Origin: Arabidopsis thaliana
Taxonomy: Eukaryota > Streptophyta > Magnoliopsida > Brassicales > Brassicaceae
Length of the DNA stretch: 64,000 bases
Direction: 5' to 3'
Assembly: GCF_000001735.4 (NCBI RefSeq)
Contig: NC_003071.7
Location: 9,665,151-9,729,150 of the forward strand
Shown here: piece by piece, positions 12,492 to 24,844 of the stretch
Layout of the letters: every line of letters begins with the position of its first letter
Numbering within the stretch: the first letter of the stretch is position 1
The notes under the pieces: model-generated
Database searches by the model: none
Seen by the model: the letters and a program-made list of their open reading frames with translations, nothing else
What the model was told of the DNA's origin: nothing
Made by a program: the position numbers and the translations under genes

Positions 12492-12532
12492 CATAACACG
12501 TAGTTTTTTTTTTTTCAAATTCATAACACGTA
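12492..12532 (-). mobile_element. 19-bp T-run insert with 11-bp direct repeats
   Basis: CATAACACGTA occurs at 12492-12502 and 12522-12532. The insert is AATTTG, twelve A, C on the minus strand. The repeat contains ACACGT, so the event also doubled an ACGT-core element about 330-370 bp upstream of bHLH19. Confidence 0.45.
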
Positions 12533-12861
12533 TATGAATCTCAGACCACTAGAAGCCAACAAATTATACGATCATTATAGACAATAATGAGAAGACTTCT
12601 AGTTTCGATCATAATATGTTTAGTTTATACATATACGTCACGTTTTATGCATTATATACACAATCTGGTCAACATAATTATGGAGTGGAGAAAATAATTT
12701 AAGCCGCGTCTCGTTGTCGAATATATAGTAAGAATACCTGAAAACACTTTCTATTCATAAACCCTTTACGACAAAACAATAAAGACGTCTCTCGATTTAT
12801 CTTTGTCTTAATCAGGAAACTATTTGACATTTCTTTATCGATTATTACTTCATATTCGGGT

Positions 12862-14015
12862 ATGGATGAAGATTTTTTCTTACCCGATTTCTCACTAGTA
12901 GACATTGATTTCGACTTTAATATTTACGAAGAAAATAATTTATCACCTGATGAATCTTTATCAAATTCACGAAGAGCTGATCAATCGTCAAAGTTTGATC
13001 ATCAAATGCATTTTGAGTGCCTCAGAGAGAAGCCAAAGGCAGCGGTGAAGCCTATGATGAAGATCAACAACAAGCAACAACTGATTTCTTTTGATTTCTC
13101 TAGTAATGTTATTTCTTCTCCAGCCGCGGAGGAGATCATTATGGATAAATTGGTTGGTCGTGGAACCAAAAGAAAAACATGTTCTCATGGCACAAGATCT
13201 CCGGTTCTTGCGAAAGAACATGTTTTAGCCGAGAGAAAGCGCCGTGAGAAGCTTTCTGAAAAATTCATTGCTCTTTCAGCTCTCCTTCCCGGGCTTAAGA
13301 AGGTATTGCAAATTTAAATTGTAAATTATCGATAAATTTGTTATATATTTAACTATAGATATTTTCATAGTGAAGAAAAAATAATAATTCATCAGTGTCA
13401 ATTGGTTTTGAGAATACAAAACTATCTTGTGGTTTTTTAGGCGGACAAGGTAACGATTCTTGATGACGCGATCTCGCGTATGAAACAACTCCAAGAACAA
13501 CTAAGAACGCTCAAGGAAGAAAAAGAAGCAACGAGACAAATGGAATCCATGATTCTTGTAAAGAAATCTAAAGTGTTTTTCGACGAGGAACCTAACCTAT
13601 CATGTTCTCCTTCAGTTCATATTGAATTCGATCAAGCATTACCAGAAATCGAAGCGAAAATTTCTCAAAATGACATTCTCATCCGAATCCTTTGCGAGAA
13701 AAGCAAAGGGTGCATGATCAACATACTAAACACAATTGAAAACTTTCAATTGCGCATTGAAAATAGCATCGTATTGCCATTCGGAGACTCGACTCTCGAC
13801 ATCACAGTCCTTGCACAGGTGATCATTAATAACTATATATATATGCAATACTAAAATGGATAACTCGTAGTTCATCCAATATAATATTGATGTATTAATG
13901 AAACTGATAATCTACAATTATGCTTTCTTAACTTTTTGTGTGGCAGATGGATAAAGATTTTTCGATGAGTATACTTAAGGATCTTGTACGGAACCTGAGA
14001 CTCGCAATGGTTTAG
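12862..14015 (+). CDS. BHLH19: bHLH transcription factor bHLH19
   Basis: Exons 12862-13302, 13441-13818 and 13947-14015 join in frame with GT-AG introns and give 295 residues, the length I recall for bHLH19. An acidic N-terminus (MDEDFFLPDFSLVDIDFDF) is a plausible activation segment. The basic region has His120-Glu124-Arg128 (HVLAERKRR). The HLH is cut by intron 1 after LLPGLKK, and exon 2 resumes with ADKVTILDDAISRMKQL, exactly as in its two neighbours. An ACT-like region (IEAKISQNDILIRILCEK) forms the C-terminal half. Short last exon MDKDFSMSILKDLVRNLRLAMV. Middle copy of the tandem bHLH cluster. Confidence 0.95.
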
Positions 14016-14249
14016 GTCTTCTTTCAAGTTTTAGTAACCTGAGACTGTACATTGACACAATCGTTTCGTGGATTTGCTATCGTTTTCTTCTTGAGATTTT
14101 TTCACACGTGCCCACATGTTTGATGTGTTTTTTTAGCAAAGCTATTTCCGATAACGACCGTTGAGAATTAATTTAGATGTAACATTTTTTGTTTGTTAAT
14201 AATGAATTTAAAATATAACAGAATTGTTTTTTTATTAAGTGGCAGAAAT

Positions 14250-14301
14250 AAATGTGGCCTTATCCGCTGTCCAAAAAAAAAAAACAAATGTGGCCTTATC
14301 C
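14250..14301 (+). mobile_element. 20-bp A-run insert with 16-bp direct repeats
   Basis: AAATGTGGCCTTATCC occurs perfectly at 14250-14265 and 14286-14301 around GCTGTCC, twelve A and C. Confidence 0.58.
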
Positions 14302-14403
14302 TTAGCATGGTCGTAATGCCTTCTGACTTGTTAAAGTATTTTGTAATTATTGACAAACCCTCTTCAATTCTTAATGAAATTCACATTCATGTCAACAAGA
14401 AAC

Positions 14404-14497
14404 ATATTGTAGAAAGCAAACCTTTTAACCAATCAAAAAAAAAAAAAAAAAGGAAAAGAAGATTGCTTGACATTAAAAAGATATTGTAGAAAGCAAA
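14404..14497 (+). mobile_element. 60-bp insert with internal A-run and 17-bp direct repeats
   Basis: ATATTGTAGAAAGCAAA occurs at 14404-14420 and 14481-14497. The 60-bp insert has a 17-A run in its middle and ends CATTAAAAAG, so it is longer and less canonical than the others; a duplication with filler is an alternative. Confidence 0.4.
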
Positions 14498-14674
14498 ATT
14501 ACATCGAAGGTCAATGTTACAAAATTCTGAAATATTTACGAAAAAATAGTAGGGCATGAAAATGGATTAAAAGAATTAACTTAATTATCTATAGTTTTGC
14601 CCCAATAAAGATATACAATTATAGTTTTCGTAATTTATTTTGAAAGTTTCAGTAGTTAGCAAATTCAACAACTT

Positions 14675-14715
14675 AGCTACATTTGCTTTCGACAAAAAAA
14701 AAAGCTACATTTGCT
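14675..14715 (+). mobile_element. 15-bp TTCGAC-poly(A) insert with 13-bp direct repeats
   Basis: AGCTACATTTGCT occurs at 14675-14687 and 14703-14715. The insert is TTCGAC followed by nine A. The TCGAC string next to the A-run recurs in the inserts at 15905-15956 and 42554-42602. Confidence 0.58.
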
Positions 14716-15264
14716 CAAAAAAAAATGACGCTAAATTCAACCAAATTTATTACTATTTACCAATAACTATTTAGAAGTCATAGGGCAAGGGCAGTATCGG
14801 AGGGACGTGACCAAATAATAATTGCCGCACGACGCGGTACGATTAAAAGCCAATTCAAAACCTTTGAGTACCACCTAACAAAATCATTTCTTGGATACGT
14901 TTATACTCACCCCAAATCTGGGATACTAATCAATTATAAAGTTAAGATAAAGATTTTTAATAAAAATAATAATTCAGCGCATCGATTAAGAATAAAATTA
15001 CAATAAATTAAGCTTATTAAAATTTCTTTCTTATTTCTTGATTTCCGATATAAATAGTCACACGATCAAGGGTCAGCTATAGCTTGATAACATTTAACTT
15101 TGTGATCTTCGGATTGACACATGTCTTATCTCTGTTAATAACGCTTTTAAATGGCTCATATACCAAAATGTTTTGCCTAATTACTTCTCTTAATAAGTTT
15201 CGAATTTAAAAACTCCCTTCATATCGAGAAAGGAGTGATCACATGAATCACATGTACTATATAT

Positions 15265-15270
15265 CACGTG
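15265..15270. promoter_or_regulatory. G-box core CACGTG
   Basis: The palindrome CACGTG lies in TATCACGTGATC, with a GTGATCAC palindrome about 30 bp to the left. It is about 1.3 kb downstream of bHLH19 and 4.4 kb upstream of NAI1, so assignment to a gene is not possible and it could be chance. Confidence 0.25.
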
Positions 15271-15904
15271 ATCAATTCAATCCGTTAAAAGTTTTTTTTT
15301 CCTTCCGTCAACAACTTGTCTTTTGCCACAAACAAAAAAGTTAAAGGATAGTCAACCACTGTGAATACCTCACAATAATTAATTACTATATATTTTATGG
15401 TTTCCATCTCTTTGAATATCGACACGAACATGTTACTTCAGCTTCCATTGTCTTGGATTTTGATTAGTGAATAATCGTAGAGGTTTTGACATAACCACAA
15501 GAGCATGTGTGCCATAATATGCTTGATTAATGATAGTTTTCCCTGATTCACCTTAATTATATTGTCTAATTTGCTATTATAGTATCATTCAGAGCATGCA
15601 GATGAAAAAACTAAATTCGGTGGGAAAAGAAGAAGTCAATTTCACGGGACACTAGTTTGTAATCAAAATTGTTATATTTAATGAAAAAAACACTCTCGGG
15701 ACGATTTAACTCTAAAGTCTCTAACCACTGCAGTTGAAAGTTTATCAAAAGCGTGGCCATATGTATACATGAGAAATCACGTGTTTGCTCTATTACGTAG
15801 TCAACATCACCTTTAAATATCATTGTTATTGATAACTTAAGGAATTAATCAATCGTCGTTCAAACATTGCATTATGTAAGTAAATGCATTTGTAACCATT
15901 CATC

Positions 15905-15956
15905 TACATTTTAAAAGCGTTTTTTTTTTTTTGTCGAAATACATTTTAAAAGCGTT
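15905..15956 (-). mobile_element. 18-bp T-run insert (TTTCGAC-A11) with 17-bp direct repeats
   Basis: TACATTTTAAAAGCGTT occurs perfectly at 15905-15921 and 15940-15956. On the minus strand the insert is TTTCGAC followed by eleven A, sharing TCGAC with the insert 1.2 kb to the left. Confidence 0.6.
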
Positions 15957-16823
15957 AAGACTTGAGAGAGTAGTCTTAATCAATTGTTAGGTATAAATTT
16001 TTTTCCAGAATTGATAACGAACATCCATAATACAAAAAAAAAATTAGAAATTCGGATTTTCCTTATTAGAAATATTTACTAACGAACATTCATAAAACCA
16101 TAACCACAGTTTTAAACTTGTGGAGATGATTTTTGTTTTTTTCATGTATATAGAAAAATTATTTGAAGGTTCAGTTTTTTAACAACATAAATTATAAACA
16201 AAAAAAAAAGTCCAGATGGTGATAGCGTGGTATAATACTAGCATAACCACAACTTAGATTACAATCTACAAATCATGTTCAATCTGACGAGTTTCAAAAA
16301 TACCCAAAAGTTTTTGTTGGAAACAAATTAAGAGTGAACTGAAAATCTTTCTTTGATAATGTGGAGTTTATGTACTCCATTAAATTATTCAAACGATCCT
16401 TGTAGTGAGAAGGTTCATTCGATATTTGTTTATCATCATAAATCTCCGCAATTAATATGTAGACAATAACAATAAATAAAATTTGTAAGGAGTAACATGG
16501 AGGGTGGAGATCATTAACTGATATAAACTATAAAGGCTTTAATAAAATGGATCTCAATCTTTTCCAGAAAGAATAGCATCTTAAAGGTGGATATATCATG
16601 AAATCATTTTTACTCAATTTTGTTATATATTATTCACGAACCATTTAAATTATTTGTATTAAATAATTCAGATAAAGAGTAAAGTAATGACATGTACGAG
16701 TACTACTAATTAATCTGGTGTTTGCCTGTTTGTATATTCGTACAGATCTCAAATTGTTATTTCTTTTTTGAATTATAATTAATCAAGACGTATAACTAAT
16801 ACTCTCTCTGTTCATCTTAATAT

Positions 16824-16873
16824 GCATTGCAATATGGTGCTTACACAAAAAAAAAAAAAGCATTGCAATATGG
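16824..16873 (+). mobile_element. 22-bp A-run insert with 14-bp direct repeats
   Basis: GCATTGCAATATGG occurs perfectly at 16824-16837 and 16860-16873. Between them is TGCTTACAC followed by thirteen A: a short unique stretch plus A-tail inside a target-site duplication. Confidence 0.6.
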
Positions 16874-19707
16874 GAAAAAATTATTTATTATCCACATAAA
16901 CACTGTTGGTGATAAATATTTGTTATGTATAGTAACATTGTATGCTTGAGGTACACTGAACCACATTTTTTTCAATTCACCAATTAATGATGTGAATAAA
17001 GACATCAAGACAAAAAGAAAAAAAAAACAGAAAAAAAGACATCAAGACTTCATTGAGCCCGTAACCAAAATTATCAAAACAATTATTATCCCTTCATATA
17101 TGGATGTAAGTTGTATGGAAAATGATTACATTCACAACAAATGTGTTTTTTGTTTTGTTTTTTGGCAATGCATATTGTAAATTTAATTACGAATGGCATG
17201 ACACATGGATGATATTTAAACAAACCACTATATCACATATGTTGTCGCTATAAAAAATATTTATTATTGGGTTAATCGATCCCAGGTCCTAGAATTAGTT
17301 TTGATCTCTTTGCTATATATAAGAACAATCGGTATATTATAATAAGAATGCATTGACCTAAAAAATACTATTAATAATAATATTAATGCAATAATGAGGC
17401 AAAACAATTAATCACACATGATTCACGAGGATAGGAAAATGGTTCCAGAGACAACTTCACAAAGAGTGATTATTATGGTATTTATTGTATTTTAATTATT
17501 AAAAAAAAAGGAAATTAACAGCAAAATCTATATTGTAAACTCACTTTACGTAGAAAAACTTCTTCGATATAATATTATGGCTTTGATTGGTAGGTTATGA
17601 GGACGTGGAAAACATAGATTAAAAGGCAATTCTAAAAAAGACCACTAAAATGATTTTGTTCGGAAAATACCATTTAGTATTTTTGATTATTTTTTTCAAA
17701 AATACTACTAAAAGATTTTTTCCTAAATACCACAAAACTAAAACTAAATATAAAATTTTCAGAATTAAATCCTAAATCCTGAAAAATAACCTTTAAAATT
17801 AAACCCTAATCCCAAAATACTAAATTCAAACCCAAAATTTTAAATTTTAAACCCCTAAAAATCATTTTTAGTGTTTGTGTTATTCTTACTAACCGCAATC
17901 CGTCTCATAACCAGTTAAGCATATAGGATATTTTACAAATTCCTATGCAATGTGAAATATAGTTGACTATTTGTATTCTGGAATCTTTTATATCATGGTT
18001 GAATTTTTAAATTAATTAGTAAAAAATAATTCTTAAAAGTGTTTTTTGGAAAAATATTGATTTTGCTAAAGTTTTTTGGAACAATCATGAATCTGCGCTG
18101 CTGTATTAATAACTTAATTAGTAATTCTATACACAAACTCAATTATAGATCTTCGATTCACAAAGAAGCACGGAAATTAAGATTGTGTATAGAACTAATC
18201 TTAATTTCATAAGTAACTAATTTATAATTAAGTTATAATTTATTCACAATCTCAATTATAAATTTGACTCAATTATAACTTAAATATTTCACCATTTATT
18301 TAATCACAGTTAATTATTATTTTTTAATTTGTCCAGACAGATTCAACGGGAGCCTCGTATTATTGCATAAACAAGTAGGAGTTATATAAACATAGTATTT
18401 TTCAACCTCTACTGGCTTTAGAATATAAATATCCAATTATCATCTATATGATAAGCGTAAAATCTATTCTACGTCACGAAGGATTGGATTTTATTGGAGT
18501 TTTCTTATAATAAAACTAATGATTTTGGACATTGATAAGCAAATTCGGATCTGTAGTGGGACCAAGTTACTTGCAATAACACGTGGGGAGTTGAGTTCAA
18601 ATCTTTATATGTTGATCATTTGATGTGTTGGCACGATCAGTGGTTTTGTTTTATTTTTTGAACAAGCATCATCAGTGTTTAAAATAGTGAACATGATAAC
18701 TTACTTATATCATTAGGGGTAAATATTAGCTATCAACTATCAAGTACGAGCTAATCATAAAATGATATATGAACTTTAGACCCATAATATGATATCTTCA
18801 AGACTACTTAAAACCTCAATTTTCTGAAATATACTATGCAAATACCCAAAACACTTAAACTAACAGAGCATTTACATATCCTCTTTTGCATCTGCATTTT
18901 TTTTTTTTTTTCTAATTTTGAGCATCGAAAGATCTTCGAAAATAACTTTTTATGCTCCTAACGATCGATTTTGACAATTTTCTTCGTGGTCTATTTAAAT
19001 ACTGCACAAACTATCACAATTTTGTCTAATAAAAAAACTTACAATATTTATCATTGTTTTCTTCCAGTTTATCCATATGTCATATGCTTTATCTACATTT
19101 AATCTAATTCGTCCACGTGATGGGCTGTGGTTTTTTTTTTTCTTACCTAAAGTCATAGACTCACAAATCTATATTTCTATCAAGATGGATACATTTATGG
19201 TACGAATCACATGATTTTGATCTTTAATTAAAGTCTTGTTAGTTTTCCAATGCCAGATCTCATCGCATCGGTGGCTACTCAAATCCCCACCTATTAATAC
19301 CAATTTCAACCAAAACAATTCCCACATTTAATTATTTTCAGGACCTTTAATTTACTAAAATTTATTATTGCTAAACCTACCGGATCGGGTAAACGGATAT
19401 GCGATTCGTCAGCCAAATTCATATAACAATTATAAACCATATGCTCTTTTTCCATGCAGATATTAATTGTATACTGCAAAATAATGATTATAAAAAACAA
19501 AATCATATAGATCCACTATAAAGAGTTCACTCGACCACATTCACATAACAAAACAAAATCATACATACTCCAGAACAAAGGAAAATTTAAAATATATCTC
19601 CTTATATACTCCTAAAGTTTTCTTTCCTTTAGCTTCTTGTTTAGTTTTATTCTTTCAACATTAACTTTTTTTTACTCTCTTGTCAAAAGAGAAAAAGAGT
19701 TCTTGTA

Positions 19708-21171
19708 ATGGATGATTCAAGCTTTATGGATTTGATGATCGACACTGACGAGTATCTGATCGATGACTGGGAATCCGATTTCCCGATATGCGGGGAAACT
19801 AACACCAACCCCGGTTCCGAGTCTGGATCTGGAACCGGGTTTGAGTTGCTAGCAGAAAGACCAACGAAGCAAATGAAAACCAACAACAACATGAATTCAA
19901 CATCTTCTTCTCCGTCGTCTTCTTCTTCTTCTGGTTCTCGCACGTCACAAGTGATCTCATTTGGGTCTCCAGACACGAAAACCAACCCGGTCGAGACATC
20001 TTTGAACTTCTCCAACCAAGTAAGCATGGATCAGAAAGTGGGGTCGAAAAGAAAAGATTGTGTTAACAATGGAGGAAGAAGAGAACCACATCTATTGAAA
20101 GAACATGTTTTGGCTGAACGAAAACGTCGACAAAAGCTCAACGAGCGTTTGATTGCTCTCTCTGCTCTTCTTCCTGGCCTCAAAAAGGTCAACATCTATA
20201 AACCATCTCTTTCTGATTGTACTTTAACTATTTGTGTTTGGTTTAATATTTATTATATAGTATATTCTTTTATAAATAACCCACCAGAACCGTAAATATA
20301 TATTCGGAAAAAGAAACTCATTTTTCTTTAAATGTAAATGTAAACTCCAACCTCAACAAACATAAGAAAATCTTGTTCTTATTTACATTTTGAAAATGAA
20401 AATCTGTTTTTTTTCTTAAACGTTTTTTTTCTCGTAAAAATCGTGTTTAATATGATAGGCTTGTAATTTGTTTGTATGTGGATGCCACTACTCATAAAAT
20501 CCGGATGGTGACACAATGTTCTCTAGTAAATATTGTACTAAATGTTTTTTTTTTTTTTGTGTGTGTGTGTGTAGACGGACAAGGCAACAGTTCTTGAAGA
20601 TGCCATCAAACATTTGAAACAACTTCAAGAGCGGGTAAAGAAGCTGGAGGAGGAGCGAGTGGTGACCAAGAAAATGGATCAATCAATTATATTGGTGAAG
20701 AGATCTCAAGTGTATTTAGATGATGATTCTTCATCTTATTCTTCTACTTGCTCTGCTGCGTCTCCTCTGTCTTCTTCTTCGGACGAAGTTTCGATCTTCA
20801 AACAAACAATGCCTATGATCGAAGCCCGAGTTTCAGACAGAGATTTGTTGATTAGAGTCCATTGTGAGAAGAACAAAGGGTGTATGATTAAGATCTTAAG
20901 TTCCTTGGAGAAGTTTCGTCTTGAAGTAGTCAATAGCTTCACTTTACCATTTGGAAATTCAACTCTCGTTATAACCATTCTCACTAAGGTATGTTATCAA
21001 TCTTCTAATATTTTTTTATTTATCATATTCTATCTTTTTTTATATATTATCATTTACTGTTGATTTTTATGTATTAATGTGATTTTTAAATCTAATTTGC
21101 AGATGGACAACAAATTTTCTCGACCAGTTGAAGAAGTGGTGAAGAACATAAGAGTTGCGTTAGCTGAATAA
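19708..21171 (+). CDS. NAI1: bHLH transcription factor NAI1 (bHLH20), ER-body regulator
   Basis: Exons 19708-20187, 20575-20988 and 21103-21171 join through GT-AG introns and give 320 residues, the length I recall for NAI1. Acidic N-terminus (MDDSSFMDLMIDTDEYLIDD), serine-rich linker, basic region HVLAERKRR with His133-Glu137-Arg141, HLH continuing TDKATVLEDAIKHLKQL after intron 1, then a coiled segment (RVKKLEEERVVTKK) and a C-terminal ACT-like region (IEARVSDRDLLIRVHCEKNKG). Nuclear. From literature recall, NAI1 is required for ER-body formation and for expression of PYK10 beta-glucosidase and NAI2 in seedlings and roots. Third copy of the tandem cluster, sharing both intron positions with bHLH19. 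Confidence 0.95.
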
Positions 21172-21876
21172 TATTTTAAAAAACGTTTATGTGAATTTCG
21201 CAGTGGTTAAACGTGTTAGATTTGGTCTCCAATTTTGACCAGATCACTCGGTTTAGTTGAATAATGAGTAGTTGGATAATAAAACCAGATATATGCACGA
21301 AATATGGGATTTTGTCGTTTGTTGAGTGCAAAAGCTGGATTGGTGTGTGTACCTAATTATGGCTGTATCATTGGTTTTGATACTTTGATATATATTTTTC
21401 CCCAATATCATTGGGTTGGTTCAATAATGAAGTACCTAAGTGTTCATTAATTTTATTGGCTTCATGTTAATTACTTTTTGATTATACTTAATCTGTAAAT
21501 CTTTAACTGAGAACGAGAAATCTATGCTAACTATATTGGGACTTCATGCTGCTATAAACAAATTTCATTAGAAATTCTTTTTGTGTTCTTATAAAAGTTT
21601 TGAGTTCAGTTGACCTCTATGGGCTCTTATAAATTTTTATTTACTTGTATTTTGAAATAAAAATGGTTACTATAGTTACAAATTTGCTTATTGATCTCAG
21701 TGTTCAAGATTTATATTATAAATTGTGAGATATGATTTTCTCCCATTCCCATTTTGATTGGTCGACCAAATGCCTTGTTTTTAAAGGTTATGTAAGTATT
21801 ACTTAACAATATTTTCGTCCTAAATCTTCCACTTTTTTTTCAACTACACATTGATTAGAGATTCATTTTTTGATTG

Positions 21877-21902
21877 GTAGCCCAATCAAAAAGAGAAGAG
21901 TT
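21877..21902. repeat. Perfect 11-bp inverted repeat with 4-nt loop
   Basis: TTTTTGATTGG (21877-21887) and CCAATCAAAAA (21892-21902) are perfect reverse complements separated by TAGC. The T-rich arm could fold in RNA, but it is ~700 bp past NAI1, too far for its terminator; function unknown. Confidence 0.4.
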
Positions 21903-22907
21903 TACATAAGAATTATCAGAACTTAAAGATTTAGAAGTCTTAGCTAAATAATCAATTTGAAAATTACAAGAGCGAGGAATATTAGAAAACGAGAAAAAAA
22001 AACTTAACTTGGAGCGAACCAAACTCATCTAGGATTTTGAAAAAGCGGGACATTTCTGATGAGATTGCAATATAGAGAAAGTAATTCTACACAATCTATT
22101 TCGAAAACATGACAATTTACATTTTTTGAGAGAATATTCTTAATACAATCCTCCATTTCTTTTTACAATGAAAAATTGAATCATTGCTTATTTTCAACAT
22201 TAATCACACATTAATTTTAATCTTATTATTTTATTTTATACTTATCTTCTATATCAATCTTTAGTATTGATAAATTTTATTAATTGAAATTTATTTTTTA
22301 TTTTTAAATTTTATATACCTTTTCACATTGTAAACAGTGCTTAATTAATCAACGAATGAGCTGTTAAAAGAAAATGATAAACAAGATTATTTTAAAATAG
22401 ATTTAATACTTTAAGAAATATATGTCTAGTATTTTCAAATATTTAAACCAAATTTTCTTTCACTAAACAAATTTTTTTATAAGACCTACAAATGGTATCT
22501 ATTTTGTATACAAAATAGACACAATTGTGACCCCACTAAGAAATAGACATATAGAAAAGTTAATACTTGTAGAATAGTTTGTCTTTTTGCTATAAAAATA
22601 TTAAAATACAATAGCGACCCCTTTAAAAACAGTGGTTAGAGGAGGCACTAGTTGTAGTTATAAATTTTGAAACAATTTATTGTGTCTTGCGAGTGGGCTA
22701 AAAATTAAAATTCCCCCATTAGACAGTGATAGGAAAAATATTTAAGACATAAGTTGACTAACAATAAATGTCATTTAAAGAAAAAATAATGGGTGGGGAA
22801 ATCGTTAATTTTTAATCAACAAAATTGTAGTGATCTTACTTCCATCGGGGATTCTTCTAGAAATATACTGAGAAATGTTGACAGGAAACAAATTGAGTGT
22901 AACGCTC

Positions 22908-23197
22908 CGACCATCACCGTATGTGGTCTTCTATACTATTTCTCAGTTCGTAGACTTCAACATCGTCTGATAACAATTTTAAAAAGTTGTTTATTGTCTA
23001 AATATGTATCAGAAATTACTTCTAAGCAAGTCACTCATTCTAAAAGTGCTCCAGCTCAAATACGTTTAATTATAGAGTTTTAACACGATGTTTAACCCCA
23101 AAAATAATTAAGTGTAGTTTAGTAACATTGATAAATAAAATAATTCTTTTAATCTTTCTTTATGTACAACCATATTTCTAAAATTAGGGATGTTACA
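22908..23197 (-). mobile_element. Probable Gypsy-type solo LTR (290 bp)
   Basis: On the minus strand the element begins TGTAACATCCC and ends GGTCGGAGCGTTACA. This TG...CA pair, with C-rich start and matching G-rich end, is familiar from plant Gypsy LTRs. The flanking pentamers are CTAAA and CTCAA (4 of 5 identical). No primer-binding site or internal domain follows, so it is read as a decayed solo LTR. Confidence 0.45.
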
Positions 23198-24844
23198 TTT
23201 AGGTTTCTTTTTTTCCTTGCTAGAATGTAATAATCCATAATAATAATAATGATTTAGATTCTAATCTTTCAATTATAATATATACAAGTGGTCCCATGGT
23301 AAAAAGAAAAAACATGGAAGCATAAATCATAAAAGCAATTTCAGTCCACTACTCAATATTAACACAAAGGCTAATGAATTTAGACAAAGTGATGACGATA
23401 TCATATTTAATTTCCAAATCCATTGTTCGAAATGAGAGTGCGAAAGCTAAGTGGAAAAAGCCAAAATTACCAAAACTCTTAGCACTAGAAACCTTTCACT
23501 GGAGGCCCAAGATTGAGCCGTCAACTTCACATTTACGTTCATCTTGACATTTTAAAACGGCTGTCAATTTCCATCACGAAAAAAGTGTGTATATGTGTAT
23601 TGAAGTCTCACTTCGAGTATGTTTTTTTTGTTGTTATGTGATTCTATCGAGTTAGTATTGTTTGCTATTGGCGCATACATCTTTGTGGACCGGAGACAAT
23701 AGCAGGCTAATTAGTCATTTTCCAACGTGTTTCGAACTGGAGACCCGGCACATGAGCTACAACCTTTAACCACGTGAGTATCTTGTGCTGGTTGGTTATC
23801 GAGTTATTGTTAGGTTTTGGAGTCTTCTAAGATTTATGTGAAACCAGTATCATTAAAAGTGATAGCAATAAAAAAAGATGAAACAGATTTACGTAGCAGT
23901 ATATTATTATGATAGTCTTATTAAACTTGGTTTCTTCTTCCTTTTTCCCCTTCAAAATTCAAATCAAAGTCTTTGTAAATTTGTTACGTACAAACTAAAT
24001 ATTGGAGTATAAATTATTATGTGAAAGTGTGGACATCGGAAATTTGTAATATGTTTGCATTACATGACCTAAGGGCTGAGATAATCAATTATAATATATT
24101 GTTCATGATCGTATCGTAACACCCTTTTCTATAAATAAAAAAAGGTTACGTACGGCATACGACACTTATTAAGCTTTGATATAAATAAAAATATTTGAAG
24201 AGAAACCTTAGAAAGTAGTTTACCTAAACTACTACTTCTTTAACTATCCAAACCCACTTGAAGTAAACTTAATAAATATCTCACAAGATCATCTTAGTCT
24301 AAGAGATCTTAAACTCTCAACCAACATCTTAAAACATCGTACAGTAATAGCATAACCACTAACACCTAAATCCTAAGAACAACCGTAGATAGCCTAAAAG
24401 CGTAAGAAGTTACTTAGATGAACTCAAATGACAGGTATGAGGTATCCCGAATGACCTTGATCATCTTTTCCGCGATGCAAACTTATTTACTTCCCAACAA
24501 TAGCCTTCTAAAGATGCTCTCATGAGCAAGAACAAAAAGATGAAAACCAACAAAAAAAAAACACACCAAGAAGATGAGAAAAAATGTTGCAAGATTATTG
24601 CTCTGTTCTCACTTTTATAGCCCAACTACATAAATCATAAACGTTCTTGTATCTAAGAACAAAGTGGTTCGATGGAACGATAAAACAATCGAAGATTTTA
24701 CCTAAAGGAGATGAGTTTCTTGAACCTTTAAGATTGGATCCAAGAAGACCGCAAGAGCTTTTATTGTGAGGCATTATTCTTATTCCAAAACTCTGACTAT
24801 TCCAAAACCATCGCTTAAGTGTGTTTATTCACGATCGAGTCTCT

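Larger units (their letters stand above)
8475..12861. other. Intergenic spacer bHLH18-bHLH19
   Basis: 4.4 kb of AT-rich DNA with no supportable gene. It contains two adjacent short T-run inserts (11520-11551 and 11564-11608) and a third at 12492-12532. The rest shows no recognisable transposon ends, RNA gene or conserved coding frame. Confidence 0.65.
14016..19707. other. Intergenic spacer bHLH19-NAI1
   Basis: 5.7 kb of AT-rich DNA without a supportable gene. It contains five short A/T-run inserts with direct repeats (14250, 14404, 14675, 15905, 16824), the densest group in the window, and a CACGTG G-box core at 15265-15270. A stretch at about 17620-17880 is rich in ACCCTAA-like strings of unknown origin. 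Confidence 0.65.
21172..24844. other. Intergenic spacer NAI1-PMDH1 (tail to tail)
   Basis: 3.7 kb between convergent genes. It holds the 3' ends of both transcripts, a short perfect hairpin (21877-21902) and a Gypsy-like solo LTR (22908-23197). No gene is supportable; the 96-codon frame at 22793-23083 lies mostly inside the LTR and starts at GTG. Confidence 0.65.

Noticed and set aside
17620..17880. Interstitial telomere-like repeat (ACCCTAA strings)
   Set aside because: Only scattered, non-tandem matches in AT-rich DNA; no run of TTTAGGG units.
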